NCBI GenBank assembly: GCA_020081605.1
Contig: JAHREC010000009.1
Location: 3,410,001 to 3,474,000, forward strand
From: Albifimbria verrucaria
Taxonomy: Eukaryota > Ascomycota > Sordariomycetes > Hypocreales > Stachybotryaceae
DNA: 64,000 nt
Direction of reading: 5' to 3'
Part shown: piece after piece, positions 1 to 12,366 of the stretch
Layout: the number at the start of each line of letters is the position of its first letter
Position numbering within the stretch: position 1 is the first letter of the stretch
Made by a program: the position numbers and the translations under genes
The notes under the pieces: generated by a model
What the model was told of the DNA's origin: nothing
Seen by the model: the letters and a program-made list of their open reading frames with translations, nothing else
The model's database searches: none

Positions 1-286
1 CCTGCATAGTACCTTACAAGTAGCAGTCAGAGCTGGTCCCTGCATGATGAAAGGCTTCATACAAGAGGCTTTGGTCATAAGTCACGGATGTACACTTCCA
101 TAAAAGTTCTTGGCGGTCAACATGGAAAGATTGTCAATGTTGAGGGATGTCCGTACTGTAACTTAATTCGTCGTTGAAATGGGAAAGCCCCCATCGTGAG
201 TTATTGCAATATCCACCTCACACAACGGATGTGGATCTGCCCACAGCTTCTTAAGCTTCATATCGTAGGCCGCTTTCAACCAACTT
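1..286. other. no gene seen at left edge
   Basis: No open frame, intron pattern or repeat that I can support. It may hold upstream sequence of the tRNA gene. Confidence 0.5.
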
Positions 287-358
287 GGGGACTTAGCTCA
301 GTGGTAGAGTACATGATTCCAGTCCATGTGGCCATCGGTTCGATCCCGATAGTCCTCA
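287..358 (+). tRNA. tRNA-Trp (anticodon CCA)
   Basis: A 72-nt cloverleaf can be folded by eye. The acceptor stem is 7 bp (GGGGACT with AGTCCTC, one G-T pair). The D stem is GCTC/GAGT. The anticodon stem is CATGA/CCATG with one A-C mismatch next to the loop, and the loop TTCCAGT carries anticodon CCA. The T arm is perfect (ATCGG-TTCGATC-CCGAT) and the discriminator base is A. There is no intron and no encoded CCA. T runs follow at once, as expected for RNA polymerase III. The A31-C39 mismatch is unusual and leaves room for a slightly degenerate copy. Confidence 0.87.
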
Positions 359-364
359 ACTTGA

Positions 365-375
365 TTTTCTTTTTT
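365..375 (+). terminator. RNA polymerase III terminator of the tRNA gene
   Basis: TTTT at 365-368 and a T6 run at 370-375 lie 7-17 nt after the tRNA 3' end. Confidence 0.75.
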
Positions 376-734
376 GCTCGTTGTTTTGCTTTCCTCCTTG
401 ATGCTGGTTTTCGCTTGTGAGCTGTTGCACCAGGCACAAAATAGCAGAGACCATTGAAGCCCGGCCTTAAGCCAGAATAAGGAAAGCCATTACTGGTTCA
501 GGGACCCTCTTTTTGTGCCCCTCATGTTTACTAAATTAACCCCAATTGTCTCCGGGTCAAGGCTTTCCCAAGACCGTTCACCTTGCTGCAGCCTCGGCAC
601 CCCTGTAATCGAAGCACACCACACCCCTCTTGACCCGTTTGCGTGATGACCACCAATGGACTTGTGCTAGAATCATTCATGGAGGTTGACTAGACTGAAC
701 GAAGTATGGGAGAGACACGAGTCCAGCGTGCGCC
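376..734. other. upstream region of the NLR gene
   Basis: No gene seen. It presumably contains the promoter of the NLR gene, but no box I would defend. Confidence 0.4.
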
Positions 735-3684
735 ATGAGCTTTGGGTTCAGCGCTGGCGATTTCATCGCAGTGATCCAACTTGCCGGCAAGTTGCGCAAG
801 ACATTCGTCAGTTGTCCGAGCCAACTCAAGGCCATTTCAGATGAGTATGTTTACTAGGGCCTATCATCGGCTTTGACTGTTATTCACAGCTATCAGGGTT
901 AGAAGCCTTTCCATTATCCTCCAGGACGCAGAAGTTGCCGCTTCCGAAGGCAAACTCAGTAGCAAGCAGCATACAGAAATACAGGATATTTTACACAGCT
1001 GTCGCAATGTTCTCTCCGAGCTTGAGGCCACTCTGGACAGGTACTTGGAGCTTAACTCGAGCGGCGGGAAGCTCGGAAGTCAGTTGAAGCGAGCATGGAG
1101 GAGGATGAACTGGGAACCTGATGATATACGTGACCTACGAAGCAGAATTATATCCAACATTGGGCTTCTCAAGGGTTTCTCGCCCACATCTCCAGGTAAG
1201 ATTCTATAACGTATTTTTACTGCGATCGTTCATATTCTAAATGGTATCAGCGAGGCGATTTCTGAGGTCAAAAAGGGTGTAGATTTACTCACTCAACGCC
1301 AAGCTGATGAGGATCGGTTAAATATTCTCAACTGGCTTGCACCAGCCGATTTTGTTGCTCAACAGCATGACTTCTTCGGTCGATGGCAGGAAGGCACCGG
1401 CCAGTGGCTTCTTGACTCACCAGAATACAAAAACTGGGTGCAAGCCGCTGACGCGACCCTGTTTTGCCCAGGGATTCCCGGAGCCGGCAAGACAATACTC
1501 ACATCCGTCGTTGTAGACAATCTCACTAATACCTACCGGGCTTGCCGGGGCATCGGGATCGCATACATATATTGCGACTTTCGACGGCAAGGCGAACAGA
1601 CCGTGGACTACTTGTTGTGTGCGCTGCTAAGACAGTTGGCTGACACCAGTAACCCACTCTCCCTTGCAGTCATAGAGCTGTTTGAGAAGTATAAGAAAGA
1701 TCATGCACGTCCCTCCGCCATGAGGTCTTGAAATCCCTGCGGCATGTTGTAAGCGCATGCACAAAAACATTCGTTATAGTAGATGCACTTGATGAATGCT
1801 CTACATCTCTGGGGTGTCGCACGAGGCTCATATCTGAAGTCGCGCGTCTCCAGAAGGACCTGAAGATAAATATTTTTGCTACCTCCAGGTTCATTCCGGA
1901 GATCACGGACAACTTTGCTGGGAGTACATGGCTAGAAATCCGCGCAAGCAAGGAAGACGTGCGCAACTATCTAAATAGCCGCATCATCGAGCTTCCAGCA
2001 TTTGTTCGGAGGGATCCTAGCTTACAAGATGAGGTCTTGCAAGGACTCGTTGACGCTTCTGATGGAATGTAAGTGATTGAAACAATGAAGCTACAACGTT
2101 TGCATGGCACTGATGAAGCCAGGTTTTTACTAGCGCAACTCCATATAGACTCCATGAAGGGGAAAAAGTCACCCAAGGCCATTCGTACCGCTCTATTGAA
2201 CCTGTCTACAGGATCTGGGGCATACGATGAAGCATACGACAAAGCCATGGAAAGAATAAACAGCCAGGCCCCGGATGAAGAGAAGCTTGCGAAACAAGCA
2301 TTGTCCTGGATAACCTGTGCAAAACGGCCTCTAAGCTCTCTTGAACTTCAACATGCCCTTGCGGTAGAGATTGGGGAAGCTGCACTGGATGAAGATAACA
2401 TCTCAATGGTCGATGATATTGTATCCGTATGCGCTGGCCTGGTCACCGTGGATGAAGAAAGCCGCATGATTCGATTGGTTCATCATACGACGCAGGATTA
2501 TTTTGTTCGGAAGAGAAGCATTTGGTTCCCAAATGCAGAAGCTGAGATCGCGGCAGTCTGCCTATCGTACATTTCTTTCGAGGAGTTTGAGAGTGGGCCT
2601 TGTCCCACAGACGAAGAGTTTGCGAAGCGCATGCACTCACATCCTCTCTACAAGTACGCTGCATGCAACTGGAGGTATCATGCTCGCGCAGCTGGATCTA
2701 CAGTCCAGAACATCGATTCCTTCGTGAGATCAGAAGTTCAGTTGGATGCGGCATTCCAGGCCTTGACAATGACTGATTTGGAACACGAATATCCAGAGTA
2801 CAGTCAAATGTTTCCCAAGTCAATGACGAGTTTGCATCTGGTAGCATATTTTGGGCTGCAGGCTCCCAGCAGTCAGCTAGCAAAAAGGAAGTTTTGGATT
2901 TGCCAAATAGCAGAGGTCTCACACCTATGAGTATAGCAGCTTCGAGGGGTCACATAGACACCGTCAGGCTGCTTCTTGAACATGGAGCTGATCTTTCAGC
3001 AACCGACGATAATGGTTCAACGCCACTAACTTGGGCGGCCGAAAAGGGTCACGAAAATATCGCGAGGCTTCTTCTAGAGAACGGTGCGGACGTTGATGCA
3101 AAGGACAACTATGGCCAAACACCACTTTGTCTAGCGGCGTCCTACGGCGAGGAAGAGGTCGCCAAACTGCTTCTGAAGAATGGTGCAGACGTCGATACAA
3201 GAGATGAACGTGGCCAAACACCGCTGTGTCTAGCAGCATCATATGGCGAGGAAGGGATGGTGAGGTTGCTCCTAGAAAACGGCGCTGATATCGAGTCCAA
3301 GGATGAATCTGGGCAAGGTCCACTCTGCTTAGCGGCAATGCACGAAAATGAGGCCATCACCAAGTTGCTCATAAAAACAAGGCTCGAATTGATACAACGG
3401 ACGAACATGGCCAAACGCCTCTTCATGTGACGGTATCATATGGAGAAAAGGATATGGTCAAGTTGCTCTTGAGAAAAGGCGCCAACATTAACGCAAGAGA
3501 TGAACACAACCAGACGTCGCTTCATTTAGCAGTGCTGAATGCCCAGGGCGATATCATAAAGCTGCTTATACAGAATGGTGCCGATGCCAACGCGGTGGAT
3601 GAATATGGCCGCACACCGCTCGTTTTGGCAGCTTTATTGGGTCAGAAAGATATTGTGAAGTTGTTTTTTGAGCAACGTATGTAG
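735..3684 (+). CDS. NLR/STAND protein: fungal N-terminal domain, NACHT, ankyrin repeats (frameshifted)
   Basis: Probable immune-type or heterokaryon-incompatibility receptor. Exons are about 735-844, 897-1195, 1251-2068 and 2123-3684, with GTATGT or GTAAG donors. The N-terminus (MSFGFSAGDFIAVIQLAGKL) resembles the fungal STAND N-terminal domain. The NACHT domain has Walker A GIPGAGKT (about 1471-1494) and Walker B FVIVDALDEC (about 1770-1799). It is followed by the conserved stretch ending in ITCAKRPLSSLELQHALAV and LVHHTTQDYF. Eight ankyrin repeats follow (about 2910-3680); repeats 3 and 4 share GQTPLCLAASYGEE, so they were copied or homogenised recently. Reading frames break near 1254, 1720, 2875 and 3374. 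Each break fits one missing base, and four added bases make the spliced length an exact multiple of three (about 930 aa). It is either intact with sequencing undercalls or a young pseudogene. The ligand and the effector trigger cannot be inferred. Confidence 0.85.
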
Positions 3685-4518
3685 ATGATCACATTGCTTC
3701 AAAGTTGTACAAGACAGGGCAGACAGCAATGAGAATGCGCCGCTCCTAGTTTCAACGTCTTTCGTGTACCATAAACGTATTTCTTCTTGAACTTTACCAA
3801 GAAATATTTGTCGAAATATTTGAGCATGTTGAATAGTGGCGCTTCATCTAGGATTGAATCATGGTCATTGTTTAGTTATACTTGTCAACTGGTTCAGGGT
3901 AGCGCACATCAACTAAGGTATATGCCACGAACCAGTTAGACTTTTCTGGATTCTATATATATGTATCCAGCTGGTTTGATTGAGTGATTTATGTCCAGTC
4001 CTCTGGAAATAGTGGTTGTAACCGCACCTTGGTGCACCTTTCACATGCTTCAAGAACAACCTGCTTATTGTGAACACAGCTCCTTCCCTTACCAAGTCCC
4101 TATGGGGGCCTAATCTGAGCACAAGCCTGGATGAGCTCTTGTCGCTGCGGATTTACAATTCACCGTCAAATCGACAATTGGTGGAGCCAACCAACTAACC
4201 CCTGAGCCTAGTCCTGGTGACGTGTGCCGGGGCCGTCCATCCGCTGGGGCTCGGAGAGCCTCGGCTATGCACCCTAAGCTCCTGTGGGTCTGATCATATG
4301 CCGTTGTTGAGGCTGTTGAGGTAAATGCATCAACTTCTTGTCGATCTTCTCAATTCATCCATTCAAACTTGTGCTTTCGAACAGGCTTCGCATCTTGTCG
4401 TCTGTCCTCTGTCAGTCTCCAGCGGACCTAAGCAGCGTGTTTGACCTGCTCTTTGAAACACTTCCGGGGCCCCATTAAACTTACGACAGCTCACCTGGTG
4501 AGCGTGGAATTGCCCAAC
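3685..4518. other. intergenic, NLR 3' side and citrate synthase promoter
   Basis: No coding sequence supported. The frame open from 4441 begins at a TTG and is only an upstream extension of the citrate synthase frame. Confidence 0.5.
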
Positions 4519-6073
4519 ATGACAGCCAAGAATGTGCCTCGTCAGTCGCTGACGGTGGTCGACAACCGCACTGGAAAGTCTTATGAGCTGCCTATCAAGC
4601 ACAACTCCGTGCTGGCTACCGACATCAAGAAGATCAAGGCTGAGGCTGGCAACGACCGCCCGGAAGATGAAACTACCCAGGGTCTCAGGGTCTACGACCC
4701 TGCCTACATGAACACGGCTGTTGTTGAGAGCAAAATCACCTACATCAACGGACAGGACGGCATCCTCCGTTACCGCGGATATCCCATTGAGCAGCTGGTC
4801 AAGAAGAGCAACTTCCTCGAGTCGGCATTCCTGCTCATTTACGGAGAGCTCCCAACCAGCGCACAGAGCAGTAGCTGGCAGGATGAGGTCATGCACCACA
4901 CCTACGTTCACAGTGACATTGAGGGCATTTTCAAGTCCTTCCGCTACGACTCTCACCCCATGAGCATGCTTACCTCTTCATTCGCCACCCTGGGCGCGTT
5001 TGCTCCCGAAGCCAACCCGTCGCTGCGCGGCCAGAAGCTTTACACTGCCGCTGCCACAGGAGATGTCGAGGCGCTCAAGATTCTCGACAAGCAGATTCTG
5101 CGTATCATCGGCAAGGCTCCTACACTTGCGGCTGCCTCGTACCGCATGCGTCAGGGTCGCCCCTTTAACAGGCCGGCACAGGGCCTTTCATACACTGGCA
5201 ACTTCTTGTACCTCCTCGACTACCTCTCAGGCTCAGACTACCGACCCCATCCCGTCCTCGAAAGAGCTCTTGATGCTCTCTTCATCATTCACGCCGACCA
5301 CGAGGTCAACTGCTCGACAGCAACCGTTCTCCAGGTTGGCAGCTCCCTGGTTGACCCCTACAGCGTCGTGGCTGCTGGATGTGCCGCCCTTTATGGTCCT
5401 TCCCACGGTGGTGCATCCGAGAGCGCCATCCGCATGTTGATGGAGATTGGCTCACCTGAGAATGTTCCGGCTTTCATGGAGAAGGTTGAGAAGCGAGAGC
5501 GTGTTCTGGTTGGATTCGGTCACCGTGTCTACAAGAACGTGGACCCCGCTCCACTGCCATTCGTGAGCTCGCCGAGGAGGTCTTCAAGGTCACTGGCCGC
5601 AACCAACTTCTCGACACTGCCCTTACTCTCGCCAAGTACGCCCGGGAAAGCGAGTTTATGCGTAGCAGAAACCTGTACCCCAACGTTGATTTCTACTCTG
5701 GCCTGATCTACCAAGCCATGGGCTTCCCTCTTGAGTAAGTTAAATTCCTTATGAGAAGCGGTCATTAGACGATTTGCTGACTTTTATCTCCAGCTTCTAC
5801 CCAGTTCTCTTCGCCGTGCCGCGATGTGTGGGATGGTTGGCTCACTGGAGGCAGCAGATGCTGACCCCTACCGGTGTTAAGATCTGGAGACCTCGACAGC
5901 TTTACCTCGGTTCTGGCGAGCGAGAGTACGTTGAGGTCAAGGACCGTAAGGAGAAGGCAGACAGCACCGTTTTTGATGCCCCTACTGAAGTCGGCCATGG
6001 TGGCGACAGCAAGCGCAATGAGCTTGCTACATACAAGGATGGAAGAGGCGAGGTCCTAAGACCTAAGTTGTAG
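4519..6073 (+). CDS. citrate synthase, peroxisomal type
   Basis: Condenses acetyl-CoA and oxaloacetate to citrate, here probably in the peroxisome (glyoxylate and acetyl-CoA export). The start is MTAKNVPRQSL at 4519, the first ATG of the conserved frame. Family signatures seen: RYRGYPIEQL, HADHEVNCSTATVLQVGSS, LYGPSHGGASE (active-site His), GFGHRVYK (second His) and NVDFYSGL (catalytic Asp). One intron, 5735-5793. The protein ends RPKL: PKL fits the PTS1 consensus, and there is no mitochondrial-type leader. The frame breaks near 5545 in CCCC, where one extra C restores the DP-R junction. With that base the spliced length is divisible by three (about 498 aa). Convergent with the P450 downstream. 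A methylcitrate synthase role is possible but less likely given the ending. Confidence 0.9.
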
Positions 6074-6522
6074 GATATTTTGCTGTATTCTCGCTACCCA
6101 GTGTATATAGCCACAAGTGTACATCTCATAACATCATGATATTATTTCCAGGGCCTTACTCTCTTGTCGTGGTTGGCAAGGACACTCACTCGAGTTGTGG
6201 TGGCTCTCAGTTCTAGTTGGAGAATTTGAGGTCAAGGCAATTTGAACCTGTACGTAATAGGTATCAAATTCTGTTAAATTGTATCACGACCACTTAGACA
6301 TCAAAATGCATAGCTAGAATACGGCCGCTGTTGGAAAAATGATCTCATTACCTCTAACTCCAAATCTCACATCTATACCTGCTGCATCCGACCTTGAACT
6401 AGAACACAAAGGAGTCTCCATGTATCAGTGTAGCTAATACCCAGCATCTGCTACTCCGTTCTTCCTTAATCAAAACGTCTTTTAGCACATAAAAAGAAAG
6501 GCCATATGAGCCTGAAGTTATA
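6074..6522. other. convergent 3' region of citrate synthase and P450
   Basis: Shared 3' region of two converging genes. No gene is seen; it presumably holds both polyadenylation regions. Confidence 0.5.
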
Positions 6523-8307
6523 TCAATGCTCGACCTGGCCGACAACCTTGAACTCGAACTTGGTATTTTCCCATCCTGCACGGCGGCGCATAATCACAGG
6601 AACATCGTCGCCCAGCTTCTCAGGCTTAAGAGCACCAGCGATGATGCTGGGCTGAGCCATCTCAGGCAGCTTGATCACACCATCCTCAGGAGTAGTGATG
6701 TCAAACGCAAGAACGAAGGCGGCGGTCACTCCCAGAATCTCGGCAAAGGCAAAGTTTCGGCCGGGGCACAGGTGCTTACCACCACCAAATGGCATGTAAC
6801 CGTTGCGCTTAGCTTTCTCTGCTTGGGCCTGGTTGACGAGCTTTTGCTGGCGGTTGGTAAATCGGTCGGCAGAAAAATCAGCGGCGTCGACGCCCCAAGT
6901 ATCCTCAAGACGATGAGATACACCTGCTGGGATTTGAACATCGCTACCCTCCTTGAGAAGATACTGTCCGCCCTTGCCGTCAGAGATGATGGTATCCTTT
7001 GCGACCTTGCGGACACACAGCGCGTGGTTGGAGAGACGCATTGATTCACGGTAGCAGCTGACCAGGAGAGGGCATTCCTCCTCAAACCTGCTAACGTTGA
7101 GGCTAGCTACATCACCAGTCTCCAGACGCTCAACTATGGCGGCAGCCTCCTCACGGACTCTCTTGAGAACATCGGGACGCGAGTAGATGTTGAGGAGCAA
7201 CCAGAAAGTAGTAGGGATAGTGTTGGAGGTGGCAAGCTGAACCAGGCTGGCTTCGAATCGGGCAATCTGGTGGTCAGGAAGTCCCCACTTACGCAAAACG
7301 GCTGCTCGGGCGCGGGTCACAGCGGCAGCGCTGTCATCAAGGTCGCTCTTGGTCTCATAGTACTCCCGGAGGGCGTCTTGGAGGATCTCACGAGATTTGA
7401 GAGCCTCGGCGTTGGTGACAGAGTGGTAGGGGATCAACATCATGCTGGGGATAGCAGCTTCCCAAACCCTTTGTATCTATAAGCATTTTTCACATCAAGT
7501 TCAATGCAACAAACTTACCACATGTGGTGGCTCAGAGCGTCATCCTTGAGGAACGGGTTGGCATCACCGAGAAGAGCCGTGGTAGTGGCCAGAGTAATCA
7601 TCTCCCGCAAGTAGAAGTAAAAGTTGTCCATCTTAATAGGCTTAGGGCCTGCAACTTCCTCCAATCTGGTAGACAGATAGTTCAAAGCCTTGGCGTTCAT
7701 CCGGTGCAGATGTTCACCGCGAACTGACCAATGCAAAGCGTCGAAAAACTCGGGGACGACCGAAGGACGCTCGGGAGTGTCACGGAAAATGTTGTAGTAT
7801 CTGTCGTCCATACCAAGCATCTTTTGAACGAATTCAACGGCGAAGGGTTCGAACATGAGGGTCTTTTGGCGTAACGACGTTGCAACAAGTGCTGGATCCC
7901 AAATCGTATACACCTTGCCTCCTAGGAAGGGAGGGTGGCAATAGGCAGACCGGATCGCTTTCTGTTAATCGTAGTTAGTATTTAGCCCTTTTGTGAAGTG
8001 GTCTATACTAGGGGTTTCCCACTCACCGTAGAAACATGTAGTAGGCGGATTGGTTCCACATCATCCCGATGATATGGCCAATACCAGGAATCCAGGGAAG
8101 AATCAGCTTAGGCTCCCGGGCGTCGACCTCTGGAATCGACCGCTTGTAAAAGTATGTCATAAGAAGGAGCACAGCTGTTGATACCAAGTATCTTGTAGGG
8201 GATTGCTGAATATCAGCTAGGGCAGCGGCCACGATGCCATCTGGGGCAGATGCTGTCGCATTGACTGCATTGGCAGCAGCCGACATGGGAAAGTCCACAG
8301 AGGCCAT
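6523..8307 (-). CDS. cytochrome P450 monooxygenase (CYP7/CYP8-like group)
   Basis: Haem-thiolate monooxygenase, probably anchored in the ER. Exons: 8307-8027, 7961-7519 and 7468-6523. The first intron has donor GTGAGT and branch-like TACTAACTAC. The second must use the acceptor after ATACAAAG, because the nearer TATAG would create a stop. The N-terminus has a hydrophobic anchor (YLVSTAVLLLMTYFY) and then basic and proline residues (LPWIPGIGH). The ExxR is CYRESMRLS. The haem loop is FGGGKHLCPGRNFA with the Cys ligand. The overall pattern (SGLPIATLP, LEDTWGVDAADFSADRF) recalls fungal P450s annotated as prostacyclin synthase-like or oxysterol 7-hydroxylase-like. That placement is from memory and the substrate is unknown. 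The frame breaks near 7925 by one missing base; adding it gives an exact codon count (556 aa). Confidence 0.88.
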
Positions 8308-11300
8308 GGCTGTAACTTCAGAATGTAGTTTTACTGTGTACAGAGGCGAGAATCCTGTTCTCTTCTACTGTAGGTTGATAAGTGTTCAAGGGGTTGGATG
8401 GTGTAGAGTACAACCACTACACCGAAGAGCGGATTGCTAAGAGAAACATGATTCATTTGGGCCAGAGAAACGACATTATATTAGATTTAGTTGTGCCCTA
8501 GCAATTGGTTATTTCCTCAGTCATTCAGAGGCATCTCCCGCATCATCCCTACCACAGTCCGCTTGAGGGCGGAACCGCTGGCTAGAATCTTAGAGTGGCA
8601 CCACAACGCGTCAGTTTGCCCATAAGTCTTGTAAAATAAAAACCAACTAACGATGGAATAGAGCATTTGAGCATCCTCCGGGATTCAATGGGGTCTCAGC
8701 GGAGACGTCTTTTGGTGAGCATGGACGGTCTAGCTATTTGACGGAATACCGGTGTCAGCTCGCCGGGGTGGGTCCGGGGCACTTCCGTATGTCCTCGGGA
8801 GCTTGCCATCAAAGCTGAAGAGAGAAAAGACCAGGGGGCAAACGACGCTGACCTTGAACAATCCAATTAAAATGGTATAAATAATTCGACGCTAAAAATG
8901 CAATGCTTGCGAAGGCACGCGCTCAAGGTCGGACGTAGCCCGGCTCACAACGGCACTGGCAGGGGCGCCCGGCTAATCTTGGCTTCTAGATCTAACAAGA
9001 CCAATAGCTACGATATCTGCAGACAAGGCTGGTGAGACAAACTAGAGCCAGACCATGTTTCCCACTAACGCCAATATCTGCTGTACAACGTGCACGAGGG
9101 AGCAAATCGCCTCGGAAAAATGTGACAACGGGCCATTTACTCCGACGTATCTAGACCGCTCATCAACCTCATATTTACACCGGTCTCTGGACTCCCCAAG
9201 CTATAAGCTCGGTCAGGCCATTAATCCTTGATAAGGTGTGACTCGCTTGGAAATAACAAAACTGCACTTCTATCGACGCTGTCTCTCAACGGAACCCGGT
9301 CAACGGATAGCGCACCCTCGAAAGGATTCGCCGCCGGGCGTATCAGCCACTTCGCCCACAAAGCAAGAAACGGCTCACGCGGCAGCTCTAAGAGAAACGA
9401 GGATCTCCAAGTGGCACGGCAATGTTTCAGCCAATGCGTTGCCGCCAAAGACTTGCCATGCACCAGCACCAATCCAGGATAAACGGAGAGGAGTTAACGG
9501 TGGTTCAGCTGATTACAGGCTGTAGACCAACTTTGCTTTTTGCTCATGGCTAACTCTCGGTGTAGCTCATAGATTAGACACCATTGACGCCTCGATGAGG
9601 GATGCTCGCCTCGGGATAACATTCGAGCCACTGACACACCCTTTGCTGTAAGCAGCGTAACCCTCACAATAAGTAAATCTACACGGCTACAGGCATGATC
9701 CCCGTCCTCGCTCAAGCCGTACAAGATCGAGATGAAATGGCCTATGGCACCTCGCGGATGCATGGTGAAAACTGCCGGTGCCAGTTACGTTACGGGGCGA
9801 GTAGTTACAGCACAGCTCTAATCTTCGACGTTGGTTGGCCAGGCCGTCCCTGCATATAATGTTGGTACATCGTCATTCAAATCTGGTTTCTATGCCTATG
9901 TCTGACCCTCCTAGGACATAGAGCTTAAGGTAGGCCTGCTCCGCAATTTGTCCAATCCCATCAATCAGAATTCTGAGACTTTTGCTTTGCCGTAGAATAC
10001 GACGACGGGCTGCGGGCAGGCCTGACAGAGTGTCTTGCAGGCAGTCCCCATCCTCCCCATCGGAAATGCATCTCTGAGGACGATCCAATGATACGCAGTC
10101 AAAGACGGGCTGCGGCTTAGCCGCTGCATGGGGGTTCTCGACGTGCGTCTACAGCCTGGTTGGTTGTGCAGCTCGGTGCATACCAACATTCACGCTGCAT
10201 GATGGCTTGCAACCACGGAGGAGCTATTCGCGGGTTGCCACCCTAGCCTGTGCCAGGAAGCAGCATGTTCTGTGACGGAACGGCGGCCGCCTTACCAGAC
10301 GACAGGGACTCTCGAGGTTTGCAGAAGCGGACGAGAGGAGAATTGTGGACCGCCACGTCACAGATGGGCAGTCAGGCTCTCGAAAGCAGCTGCTTTTCCA
10401 AATGACTGATAGAATTAGCCACTCTTCCACAAAGGATCCAAAACCTGGGTGCTTGTCATGGTTATAGCCTGTTACATGAAGGCGGCTACCGAGGGGTTGA
10501 CCATACTGTAGCAAGTTGGCTGGCACCATCACGATTTACGGCCAACCACCAGAGCGCCTCTTGGCATTCGGAAACAAAATACATGGCATCATAGCCGAGC
10601 GTGTGACGACGCTACATTAAGATATGCATGAGGGCTCCATTGTTGGCAGGTAGGGCAACACCTTGGAAGCATGAGCGTCTGGGTGTGGAGGCCGTCCGGA
10701 AGCTCCGAGTGGATTCAGCCCACACGATCTAGAACCGGGGCTCCCGCCTTGCACATTTGTGAATGAGGATGTTTGTCTGGCGGTCTCTGGCTGGCGGTGC
10801 AGGGCCATTCGGAGGACAGATGTTTCGCGAGCAGCACCAAGCTTGGTTCTCTGCTATGACAACCTATGCAGCCCACGCACCACCCGTGGCTATTTTAAGC
10901 TTATCCTCGATTTCTTACCAGATCTGGGTTGAAACTGACCACGATGTTTCGATCGATCTAGCCCAAGAAGAGTCAGTTGCTTCGACCCCTGGTGTCGTTG
11001 GCAGTTGGTCAATCCCCAGGCGCTCTGCCAACAGCAGGTCTGCCACGGTATAAGTGGTTCTGACGCTGGACAGATGCAGATTGCTTTGCGGGCTCCCCAC
11101 CCTCCAGCATGCTGCACCTTTGCTAGGAGAGGGTGTGACGCGGCACAGCACAGGGCGCTGCTCAGAAAGATGATCATGTCAGTGGAGATACTCTATTGGG
11201 TAAATTCTGCGTCAAGGTAATACCATGTGGTTACTCTCGGCTGGCACTCGAGGCTGGTTGGGAGGGTGCGGATGCGTTCCAAGAGGAGATGATCATCGAG

Positions 11301-12366
11301 GAAATTGACCGGTTACGGGCCCAGGTGGAAAAAAGAAACGCATAGGTGGCATACCCGAGCATGCAGCCAGCCAGCGGTTGCTTCGTATGGCCTGCTCGGA
11401 AAGGATAGGAGTCGTGGGCAGTTTTGAGGGATTGGCTCGAGGGCGCGTGATAGTCGCTCGGACCCGAGTTGGATGGCCAGCTTATTCATATGCGTTTCGG
11501 TTTCCTTGGACTGATAGTGAGGAGGAGGAGGAGGAGAAGAAGAACTATTAGAAGAACAAGAAAGATAGTGTGATCTCTTGGCAAGGGATCTCGGGCTTTG
11601 ACGAATGCTTTCTTCTTCCGCTGGAGATTGGTCTCCACACGGATCTTCCCGCATCGTTGGAGGAAGCTGGGGAATCCTGGGTTAGGGGACGGCCATTGGC
11701 CAAGGCTCTGACAACCTACTGATGTTGGCTGGGTGTCAGTTCCCGCTGGATACAGCGGCATCTTGTGCAACTGGAGGACGGGAGAGGAGGGATCCATTCG
11801 AGATGGAGGCGGCTGCTCTGCCACCACCAGCCCAAGCGTCAAGGCCTTGAACAGCCTGGGCTGTATTACTCGAGTACTTGTACATGGATGATATCCTTAC
11901 GTGATATGGGCTCCCCAGAATACACACGTCTCGCTCGCGCTGTCTCACACAGCAGCATGTACAGTTATGCGCGCGCGCTCGCTCCTTGCAACAGACGGTT
12001 GCTCGCAAGCAAATAACGAGCCAGAGGCGGTCTGGGGCCTTGTCTACCAATTGAGGCAGCGCGGCTGCCCACCTCTAGAAGGAGCTGACACAACCTCAGG
12101 TAATACTTAATGCCAGCGACCGGCATTCAATTCATTTTAATCATCCTGCTCATGCTCAGCCTTGGACCCTGCTGCACTTCGCTCTGTCCTGCTCTGTCCC
12201 GGTTCTCCCAAGCCCCGCGGAATTAATCGGGCCATGGTCTAGTTTGTCCTCTGCCTTATTAGTTAGCCAAGCCAATTCAATCCAATTCCTCCTAGCCGCC
12301 CCGTATGGATACCACCCTGGTCACTCCGTCTCCGACGGTGCTGGCGTTGTTGACAATATCGAAACG
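8308..12366. other. 4-kb region without a recognisable gene
   Basis: Only short frames without family resemblance or believable splice structure. A GAG/GAA purine repeat lies at about 11519-11544. The left end should hold the P450 promoter and the right end that of the 12.4-kb gene. I see no transposon ends or tRNA here. Confidence 0.5.
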
